This document shows positions 56,138 through 64,000 of a stretch of DNA of 64,000 nucleotides, one piece after another; within the stretch, counting starts at the first letter, position 1, and each line of letters opens with the position of its first letter. This DNA is from Dichetophora obliterata (taxonomy: Eukaryota > Arthropoda > Insecta > Diptera > Sciomyzidae), in NCBI GenBank assembly GCA_963920525.1, contig OY986435.1, positions 298,466,708 through 298,530,707 of the forward strand, written 5' to 3'. The notes under the pieces are model-generated. The model made no database searches and was not told the origin of the DNA. It worked only from the letters and a program-made list of their open reading frames with translations. Position numbers and translations under genes: made by a program.

Positions 56138-57712
56138 CTATCTTAAAAACTGTGTTTCTTATAAATTTCTTTCAGCTTGTGTTTCTTTCTATAAAATTCA
56201 AATTATTTTATTAAAAACTTATGTTTCGATAGTAAATAAATTTTCAGACTATCTCCATAAAATTATGCATCAGTCTGTGGTTTTTTTTCACATAAACAAG
56301 TGCCGTCAAGTTCATAGCATCGGTTAAAACCAAAAATTCTAATAAAATTTAAATTTTTTAACTGTGACAGGGTGTAGGAGAATTAAGAACTAGAATTTTT
56401 GCAATACTGATTATGGCATTCAATTTGCCAATTAATTTCATGTTAGAATAGGTCCTTTTACTTTTTTATGGATGTTTAATACCTTAAAAAATTAACTTCA
56501 AGGATTCTATAAAAAGATACATTACACAAGGTTTTTTGCTTTGCGCGCACTCGGTTTATATGATATTGAACTCAAAATTACATATTTCTGATCCTCTTAA
56601 TACTTTTCTTTATATCTACCTCCTAGTGCATGCATCATAAGAACTTTTGCAATTCAGTATAAAAAAAAACTCATCTAATACATATCGTCCACCGGCATGC
56701 CAAAACCATGAATGTGCTTTTTTATAGTTTTTGAGAAAACGATTTTAAAGGTTTGAATGCTTCTGAATATAAGGGAAGTACAATTTTTTAAAATTTTCTT
56801 TTACCGAATGGTAAGTAGTTACTTAACAATTGTTTAAAATTTGGCTTTTATTCCTCTCTCTAAAGGGATTTTAAAACACATTCATTGTTTTGGTATGCAG
56901 AAAAATTCCAATTTATAAAACATTCTATGCTTGAAGCATTATATGCTTCAAAAATCGAGTAATGTACGAAGGTGAAGGATCTGTTATTTCCTGATACTTT
57001 GGTATGCAGATAGATATGTGGCGATAAGGTCCCTCAATTTATGATTTGAATTTGGTTGGCCTACCTCTTTCCTAACGGATTTTAGAACATATTCGTTGTT
57101 TTAGCATGCAGAAAAAATCTAGTTTTGTTTAAAAATGTGCCACATTCATTTTTCTGACATGATAACAAAATTCGAAAAACACATTCATTGGTTTAGAAAT
57201 GTAAATAGTATTGCGGTAGATTTGATCCACATTCCTATTTCATATTAATCACGAATCATCAGAAAGAGAAACAAACCCAAAGTCTAATTTTTTCACATTC
57301 ATGGTTTTGGCGATCGTCAAAAGCAGCTTGTGTTGTTGTTGTGTGTACTTGTTTTTGTTTTTTGCAAAACAAAAGTATGTATGTAGTAAAGAGTTGATAA
57401 CTTGCTGAATTTGTATTGAAAACTCATAACAACTTCACGTTGTACGCCATATCTTCTTAACCCTTCCAGAGCACACCTTCATTTTGCATCGTTGGAAAGG
57501 TAAAAAAAAAGGAACGTAAAAAAAAAGAAAATAATGAAAAAGAAAAAATTTAAGCACCTGTTGCTGGCATGGTATTTAACTTTGATATTAAGAATTGATC
57601 ATTTTACTGCAAGTTTTTCAAAAGTTTTAAATTTTTTCTTTAAAAAAGATGAAGTAATATTTCCAATGATACCTTATTTACTAAAATCGGATTTAAATTG
57701 ACTGTGCTACGT
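56138..57712. other. AT-rich non-coding DNA
   Basis: No gene recognised. ACATTCATTGTTTTGG, TTCGTTGTTTTAGCATGCAG and TTTGGTATGCAG-type words recur between 56690 and 57190, suggesting an old degenerate repeat of ~150-200 bp. Confidence 0.4.
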
Positions 57713-58068
57713 TGTGGCGTGGGTCCGTGAAAAAAATTTCTTAAAATCTCAAACTCTGGATTTGGATTTCTAAGTAATAAACCAATTTAAGAACAAAATT
57801 TGAGAAAAATCGGAGATGGTCAGTGCATTTTGTGGCGTGGGTCCGTGAAAAAAAAATTCTTAAAATCTCAAACTCTGGATTTGGATTTCTAAGTAATAAA
57901 CCAATTTAAGAACAAAATTTGAGAAAAATCGGAGATGGTCAGTGCATTTTGTGGCGTGGGTCCGTGAAAAAAAATTCTTAAAATCTCAAACTCTGGATTT
58001 GGATTTCTAAGTAATAAACCAATTTAAGAACAAAATTTGAGCAAAATCGGAGATGGTCAGTGCATGTT
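57713..58068 (+). repeat. Tandem triplication of a ~118-bp unit
   Basis: Units start at 57713, 57831 and 57950 with TGTGGCGTGGGTCCGTG and include CTCAAACTCTGGATTTGG and CGGAGATGGTCAGTGCAT. They are >97% identical, differing mainly in the length of an A run, so the duplication is recent. Confidence 0.95.
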
Positions 58069-59218
58069 ATGCTACATTTCAATGTAAAATGGGCTGATCT
58101 GAGCACAAACCAAATGCATTTTTGAATACGCAGAATATCCGTCTACAGGGATATTCTACCACTACAAATTTAAACAACTAAATTATTTTCATTTTTTGCT
58201 TAAAAATTACTTACTTTCTTCATAACACATTCTAGTAGATCTCCTAGATTTTAAAAGAAAATTTAAAAAAAAAATTTAACCATAAACTATCATTTGGTAG
58301 TTTTATATAAAACTATCAAATCAACACATGACAAATTGTGTTAAAGTTTTTACTAATTTTAAAATGTTAATGTGTTCTTACGCATTAACAATTTACAAGG
58401 TTTAACTATATGAATATAAGAAAATCAAGATTTATCCGTATAAATAGTCTAACATTCAATTTCACTGCATATTCGATGGTCAAGATTTTCCATGCATTTT
58501 TTTAAAGCTTTTAAAATCTTTCTTTTAGAATTAGCTTGTGTTGGGTGTTGCAAATTATTGCTATTTCCTGTAGAGTTTTGTGTTTTTCTTGTTTTTTGCC
58601 ATCATTGCTCTGATGCTTCTTTTTTAATGGCTGTCTGCACGCATTAATTATGCACAGTATAGCGTGTGAACCATAAACTGTTCCAACGTTCTGTTCGCGC
58701 ACTTTACCGTTTCATTCCTGTTCAAGGAACTTCGCTGTTGTATTGATACAAACACTGGAGCACAGACAGCCATGGACACTGAGAACACACACCAAACAAT
58801 AAACAAGCACAATCACACAGACAGCGTTTCAAGACCGAAAATTGTTTTGGCTTACTTTTCGTTGTTGTATTTTCGTTAAGCTCCGCATGGGGCGTTATTC
58901 TCACTACAACGCGCGGCAATTGTATGCAATTCACGTTCAAAACATTTGTAAACTAGTACTATAAATTAAAAAGTACAGTGAAAATTTAAATAGAATAAAG
59001 AAAGGAACGGAACAAAAATTTAGTTTCGAGTTTATGTTTGTACAGAACGAAATGATTTTTAAATTAGTGTAAAATAGCCGAATTCTTGCTTTTCTAAAAG
59101 ATTTTCTACTTACATAATGTTCTTTAATAAATTATTTTGCACTAAGAAAAATCTTAAAGCCAAATGTTTTTGCCGATGTTAGATTTGGTTCTTGCTCAAG
59201 TAAGCAGCTAAGCGATTC
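58069..59218. other. Non-coding DNA
   Basis: No gene recognised. The stretch at 58530-58930 has fly-like mixed composition with open frames on the minus strand (58511-58702, 58722-58940) but no recognisable domains. Confidence 0.4.
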
Positions 59219-59222
59219 TTAA

Positions 59223-59460
59223 GGCCAGCAGTAAATACATGAACATTTTTTTGAACATCGAAATTTTTAAAAATCAATAAATTTCTTCAGAAACATCCTG
59301 AAAATAAGCTGTTCATATTTTAAAGCAGAACATGAAGACGGTTGAAAGTTGAAAGACCTGAAAGTTTGACAGCTGCAGCCGGCTTCCATCAAGCCCAAAT
59401 TTTGAACGTATTTTTCTCAAAACTGCATTTTTTCAAATGGCATGCATCATAAGTAAAGCT
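59223..59460 (-). mobile_element. Truncated copy of the TTAA MITE
   Basis: TTAA (59219-59222) is followed by GGCCAGCAGTAAATACATGA and then sequence matching the reverse complement of 28420-28641 (CTTCAGAAACATC, GCTGTTCATATTTTAAAG, CATCAAGC, TTTTTCTCAAAAC). The copy stops where a hAT-like end begins near 59465. Confidence 0.75.
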
Positions 59461-59465
59461 TCTGG

Positions 59466-59990
59466 TCCCGGGATTTCGGACATTTTCCAGTCGTGACATT
59501 CTGGATTTCTGTGGATTTCTGTGATCCCGGGATTGCCTTCAAATTGCAAAAATGCAACACTTTAATTCGTCATTCGAGTAAAAACTGTTTACAAAACTGT
59601 TCGTTTGTGTCAGCTAGATGGCTGTTAAAAAAGGATTTATTCCTTTTTTGCATAAATGACTGGTAATTATTAATAAATTTTGTTAAAAACGTTGATTTAT
59701 CAAAAAATAGTACTATTGCTTTCAATTACCACAGAGCTTACAGGAAAAAACGAGTATATTTTAACCGCGGTAATCTGCGGTAATATTAAAAAGAATATAG
59801 TTATTTCATAAATATTCCGCCTCCTAGTATTGAGTCCGAAAGATGTTTCTCTTCGGCTGAAAATGTTTCGACTGAAATTCGGTCAAGCCTGGGGATGACA
59901 CCTTAGATGGCTTAGTATTATTAAGAGCATATTTTCAAAATCAATCAGCCTAACTTCTAAGGACTTCAGTAATCTCAAAAAATTTACCTA
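59466..59990 (+). mobile_element. hAT element relic
   Basis: GTCCCGGGATTTCGGACATT near 59466, and a second CCCGGGATT at 59526, resemble hAT-type terminal and subterminal sequence. A hAT dimerisation-domain fragment lies at 59814-59953. Most of the transposase is deleted. The right terminus was not identified. Confidence 0.5.
59814..59953 (+). pseudogene. hAT transposase C-terminal dimerisation domain fragment
   Basis: Translation gives IPPPSIESERCFSSAENVST, EIRSSLG, then after a one-base shift DDTLDGLVLLRAYFQNQSA and a stop. This follows the hATC pattern, where a SERxFS block is followed by RxxLxxxxLDxLxxLRxxF. Only ~45 residues remain, with upstream sequence non-coding, so it is an internally deleted relic of an autonomous hAT. 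Confidence 0.8.
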
Positions 59991-60541
59991 TTTTATTTTA
60001 GTATTAGTATGTAAAAAAATTTGAATTTAATGCACTGTATTTATTTTATATAGGAATTTTTAGTTGTCTTTTAAAAAATTTACGATTTTCTTTAACCCTT
60101 TCGCTACGGATGGTACACATATGTACCACCAATTGTAAACTTTGAGAAAAGTGGTAATTATCGTGCTCTTTGCTTTCCAAATTTACCATTTCGTCTCTTC
60201 AATTATGCTCTTTGTTAACAAACGGTACTTTATTAAGTATCATTGTCAACACGTGTTCAGTTTATGGATTTTGTTGACAGAGACGGATTAATTGATAATT
60301 TTTTTCATATTTTGCAATAAATGAACCTATATATCAAATAAAAATAACAAATTTCGTCTAAATAAAGTTCGTTTCACTTTTGGTTTTCAGCTGGTAAGAA
60401 TATTTTAACCTTTATATTATTTTTTATAAATTTTTCTTACATGGTACATATATGTACCACCAGTCCTGACAGGTGGTACACATGTGCACCAGTAGTACCA
60501 AAAAAACGTTTACTGATTTTTCACAGGTTGAAAGGAAAATT

Positions 60542-62287
60542 ATGAATTCAGAAGATATTCGGAAGTTGTTGGAGGATGAAGCCGAAAGTGATAGTTTGGG
60601 AGACTTTTCTGCTTCAAGCAGTGACAATTATGTGCCAAGTGATGACATTACAGTTTAAAAAGTTGCACAGATGAGGAAACCGAAGATGAAAACGAAGCAA
60701 CTGCCGAAGAGCTAGTGGAAGATATATCCAACCAGCTAATATTAACTTAATTTGGAATACTCCTGATGAAGCTTTTGTTCCCAAGAGATGTATGTCCACC
60801 CCTCGTAGTTGTGCAATATGTGGCGATATTTTTAATAAATAAAGTATTTCAATTCGTTCATTTGTGCATTGAGCTATATACATGTAAACCGATTTTGGCA
60901 GAAGCTTCGCCACATATTGCACATCAAGTATTAGTGAAATTTTTCACAAGCTTCTGCCAAAATCGGTTTACATGTATATAGCTCAATATACAAATGAACG
61001 AATTGAAATACTCCGAAATGCTCAACCTAAAAAGAAAAAATTTAAAATAACCCAACGAATAGTGGTGAAATAGAGGTAATCATTGGATCCATATTTATAA
61101 TGTCCTACAATCGTCTTCCTTGCATAAAAGATTATTGGTCCCTTCATAAATCTCTTGGTAATCAATCAATTCATGAAGCAATTGCAAGAGATCGTTTCGA
61201 GATTATTTCATCTAAGTTGTACTTCGCAAGCCCAGAAAAACCACCAAATTGTAGTAAAACTTACTACATAGATGACATGGTGGAATGCCTGAAAAAAAAT
61301 TTTCTGAAGTGTAGACAAGACAGTTGTTACCAAAGTATTGATGAATCTATGACCAAATTCAAGGGCCGTAGCACACTGAAGCAATATATGCCTCTCAAGC
61401 CCACCAAGAGGGGTATTAAAATGTGGCTTCGATGCGATTCGGTTACTGGATATACGTACGATTTTAACATATACTGTGGAAAGGATCTGATAGCATCCCT
61501 GGGAACACTTGGAGAGCTCACAAGCTTGGAGAGCTCAAAACTCACAAGTTAAATCGTAGAAAATGATGTAACCTTAGGCTTTGATCGCTTTTTCACCTCA
61601 GTGCATTTATTAGACACGATTCCTTTTCCAGCTGTTGGTACAATTATGGCAAACAGGAAAAATGTTCCTCAATTTACAAAACGAAAACTGGAAAGAGGAG
61701 AATCAGAATTCAAAAGCACATCATCAGGCCTCTTATGTGTAAAATGGCAAGACACAAAAGAGGTTTTGGTTATTAGCAACTGCCATAAACCTGGCATAAG
61801 TAATGTACCAAAAAAAATTAAAAACAGGCGATCAAATTCAGGTTCCATGTCCAAATCAAATAAAATGCTATCGTGAGATAATGGGAGGAGTCGACCTGGC
61901 AGATCAAATGACTGGCCTATATGAATTTGATCGCAAATCGGATAAATGGTGGAAAAAAGTATTTTATCGTTTGATAATGATGACAGCTGTCAATGCATGG
62001 ACGATCTACAATGATCTTAATAGAAATAAGATTCCGTTCAAGCAATTTTTGGTGACTTTGGCCGAGACACTGATCGAAGAAGGGCTTATAACTACAGCCG
62101 TTCGCAGATCACATAGACCAGGTCGTGTACCTAAGCCCGTAAAATTACTCCATCTTCCTACTGAAGGCAAAACAAGACGCCGTTGTGCTCATTGCACACA
62201 ACAAAAAAACAAACACGTACATATACGATTTGCACTGAGTGCCAAATACCATTATGCAAAAACTGTTTTGCAATTTTTCATTCATAA
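60542..62287 (+). pseudogene. Broken piggyBac transposase with C-terminal cysteine-rich domain
   Basis: The ATG at 60542 opens an acidic N-terminus (RKLLEDEAESDSLGDFSAS). After disruptions and an inverted duplication (60841-61012), the catalytic core runs from PCIKDYWSLHKSLGNQ (~61118). The first Asp is in SIDESMTKFKGRS (~61339), the second in WLRCDS (~61434), and the third in GGVDLADQM (~61886-61912). FYRLIMMTAVNAWTIYN follows. The C-terminus has a zinc-binding type motif, RRRCAHC, then after a one-base shift CTECQIPLCKNCFAIFHS and TAA (62285-62287). The catalytic Asp trio is present but spread over at least four frames, with stops at 60656, 61550 and elsewhere. It cannot be active. Confidence 0.92.
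60841..61012. repeat. Inverted duplication within the piggyBac gene
   Basis: 60841-60905 is almost perfectly inverted at 60949-61012 (AAGCTTCTGCCAAAATCGGT, TTACATGTATATAGCTCAAT, ATACAAATGAACGAATTG, with one or two mismatches), separated by ~43 bp. The centre again carries the complement of GTGCAATATGTGGCG (60810). The right copy is the one in the coding frame (SVYMYIAQYTNERIEILRN). The left copy is therefore the rearranged one. Confidence 0.9.
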
Positions 62288-62500
62288 GTTTGCACTTGTC
62301 GTTAAAAACACTTCATTAAATGTTTACTTCCTTATTATACTGAGTATTAGACTGAACTAACATCTCTTAATAAATGAATTGCTTTATTTTATTTTTTATT
62401 AAAATTGTTTTTTTTATATTTGTATTATTTGCGTTTTATGGGACGGTTGGTACACATTTGTACCACTTAACAAGACGACTGGTACAATGGTTTACCAGCC

Positions 62501-63029
62501 CCCCTGAGTTTCCCCACTAGCGCAAGCACCCACTTCCCACCCAGACTAATTCTGGGAGACACAAAACACATATTGAGTACATAAATTACAATATAGCATT
62601 GCAATTCGAAAGCCGTAGCGAAAAAATTGTTTCGAAAATTGGGCTCGGGTATATTCTGTCATAGATATAAAAAAAAAAAATGTTCTCTTCGTTTCATAAT
62701 AAAAAGTCGACGATAGGATGCACGCCAATTCTGAGATCTGTCTTTACACTCTACAGTGTAAAGTGTACACTATAACTTTATGTGTGTGCCAATCGAGAAG
62801 TTAACTTTAAAACACTTTAAAAGCAGAAGAGTTTCGACCAAGCACTGCGATGAAAAAATTTTAGAAACGATTTAACTGATTCAAAGATTCAGCTGATACA
62901 ATATTTAGGTACGAATAAGTTTCTTATACCTGAACAGTCGGGATTTAGATAAAAACATTCTTGCGAAACTGCACTAAACATGGTTTTAGCTGAATACACA
63001 CAGAAAAATTTTGCATAGTTCATTTTGAA
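62501..63029. other. Non-coding DNA including a deleted copy of the 50.9 kb repeat
   Basis: 62635-62760 matches the two ends of 50865-51355 (GGGCTCGGGTATATTCTGTC; GCCAATTCTGAGATC) with the middle missing. No gene recognised. Confidence 0.5.
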
Positions 63030-63300
63030 ATTCATTTTACATGATTTCATATTTCGTGGTGACATCAACATTAAAATCATTGTGATTTCATGTAAAATCA
63101 TGTAAAAAAAACACGCACACACACGTCCATGGTGTATATGTGTTGGTATTAATTTTGCAGAGTAAAATCATTGTGATATCATGTAAAATCATCATGAAAT
63201 TCACTTAAATCATTATTGCATTATGGAAAAAGTTAATGAACATGATTTCATGTAGAATCATTATGGAATCTAGTAAAATCATTATTGCATCATGTAAAAA
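63030..63300. repeat. Degenerate array of ATGATTTCAT/ATCATGT words
   Basis: AAAATCATTGTGATTTCATG and relatives recur about eight times in both orientations, at ~25-45 bp spacing, around a short (AC)n tract. No coding content. Confidence 0.6.
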
Positions 63301-63409
63301 AAATTGTTAGCGTGCTTAAGAAGTTCCGTTAAGTTCTGGTGAATTTTTGCACATCAGAAGTTTAATAGCGAGTTACAAGTAGCATCGTGCAAAAATTAAA
63401 AAGTGTTTA

Positions 63410-63546
63410 ATGGAAAATACAAGTAAAGAAGTGCTAGTGGAGGTAGATGAAGCAGAAGGTAATGTAGTGTTCTTCGAAAATATAATTAACCATGAAGATA
63501 ACTATGAGGCTGAGTTCGACGAACTATTAAAACAATTAAATTTTTC
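63410..63546 (+). CDS. Possible 5' coding exon of an unidentified gene
   Basis: The ATG at 63410 opens a 46-codon frame (MENTSKEVLVEVDEAEGNVV ... ending DELLKQLNFS), strongly acidic with no domain I recognise. A good splice donor GTAAGT lies at 63547-63552, overlapping the in-frame TAA, so the exon would end at 63546 and continue downstream. The sequence before the ATG (63305-63409) is plausible as 5' UTR. No acceptor or second exon could be fixed before the window ends, and a MITE occupies the presumed intron. It could equally be a transposon-derived frame. Confidence 0.3.
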
Positions 63547-63591
63547 GTAAGTGAAACATTACTTGAAAAGTAAGTATCCCCAAAATATGAT

Positions 63592-63797
63592 TAAGGATGA
63601 GTTCTTAAATGCATTTAGACAATGCATCAGTGTGTTTCATTTTTAATTGGTGTTAAATTAAATCACGAAAACAGTGCAACTCTGTTGACATTCTTAAAAA
63701 TAGTCTAGTTGCGCAGTTTTGGTTAAAAAGCTTCGAACCAATTTAAAATAAAACACACTGATGCATTGCATAAATGCATTTAGGAACTCAGCCTTAT
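63592..63797. mobile_element. Small MITE, ~205 bp, probable TTA duplication
   Basis: Terminal inverted repeats of ~50 bp: AAGGATGAGTTCTTAAATGC at the left, and at the right the complement of AAGGCTGAGTTCCTAAATGC. Both continue through ATGCATCAGTGTGTTT. Both sides can be read as flanked by TTA, which would fit PIF/Harbinger-type insertion; this is an inference. It lies just downstream of the possible exon at 63410. Confidence 0.75.
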
Positions 63798-64000
63798 TCC
63801 AAAAAAAGTTATTACAACAGGAATGTGCACGGTTAAAGACGAGGGCTCCCGTGGCCCTTTAGCAACAACAGCAACAACAGTAACTTTTTTTTTAATGCAA
63901 ATTTGTTCATCAACGGTTTATGTTTTTGAGCTTTATCTTAAAAATGAAAACTCCCGTTTTCGATTCCGTGTGAAAAATTATTCATGATAGAGCTGATTAT

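Larger units (their letters stand above)
60096..62500 (+). mobile_element. piggyBac-type transposon, degraded
   Basis: TTAA (60092-60095) followed by CCCTTTCGCTACGGATGG is the left end. The transposase relic occupies the middle. Near-palindromic words of the form GGTACACATATGTACC occur at 60111, 60444 and 60474 on the left, and again at 62451 and, weakly, 62482 on the right. A right-hand TTAA with matching terminal repeat was not found, so the right boundary is approximate. Confidence 0.8.

Noticed and set aside
60766..60981. Separate 71-codon open frame inside the piggyBac element
   Set aside because: Created by the inverted duplication; the true transposase frame runs through the right copy only.

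Overview
This 64 kb window looks like repeat-dense, AT-rich intergenic or intronic DNA from a higher fly (Diptera, probably Brachycera). The inference rests on three things: the AT-rich background with short CAA/CAG/TTG runs typical of fly non-coding DNA, the mix of transposon families (Tc1, hAT, piggyBac, Tigger/pogo, Penelope, a non-LTR fragment), and the abundance of foldback elements and MITEs. The species cannot be fixed from sequence alone. I find no convincing single-copy host gene, only one possible short first exon near the right edge (63410-63546). Nearly every protein-like signal belongs to a mobile element, and all are broken except the Penelope reverse transcriptase, which has a single in-frame stop.

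Layout. 1-7 kb: mostly featureless DNA with a 375-bp foldback (3042-3416) and a 138-bp coding-like fragment (6893-7031) repeated at 48832-48971. 7.5-9.8 kb: a hAT-like element (7500-9751) with a Tc1 element (8017-9682) nested inside. 10.9-15 kb: a ~4 kb TIR element split by a giant foldback (12541-14140); a second copy of that foldback, reversed, lies at 16480-17765. 18.3-19.6 kb: inverted arms enclosing a tandem repeat. 20-22.5 kb: fly-type microsatellites, a three-unit foldback and two tRNA-like relics. 22.73-24.70 kb: an exceptionally long AAT microsatellite (~650 units).

26.9-28.6 kb: two complete MITEs with identifiable target duplications (8 bp, and TTAA). 29.09-31.68 kb: a young Penelope-like retroelement on the minus strand, with a 15-bp target duplication, near-identical inverted terminal repeats, an RT plus GIY-YIG protein and a hammerhead-ribozyme-like motif. 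34.2-36.3 kb and 38.6-39.6 kb: relics of two arthropod-expanded protein families that have no accepted function. 36.6-37.6 kb: a non-LTR RT fragment and a 43-bp minisatellite. 41.2 kb: a compact ~99-nt imperfect hairpin.

45.5-46.9 kb: degenerate repeats. 46.94-50.69 kb: a 3.7 kb element with ~450-bp terminal inverted repeats enclosing spliced, degraded exons of another orphan family, interrupted by a hAT MITE (47740-48499) with a perfect 8-bp duplication. 53.1-56 kb: clusters of palindromic motifs, then a Tigger/pogo relic. 57.7-58.1 kb: a 118-bp tandem triplication. 59.2-60 kb: part of the TTAA MITE family and a hAT dimerisation-domain relic. 60.1-62.5 kb: a broken piggyBac element with palindromic subterminal repeats. 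63.4-63.8 kb: a possible exon and a small MITE.

The window is best read as a nest of transposons inserted into each other. Its most useful content is the insertion chronology, the Penelope copy, and the orphan families that appear to be carried by DNA transposons.
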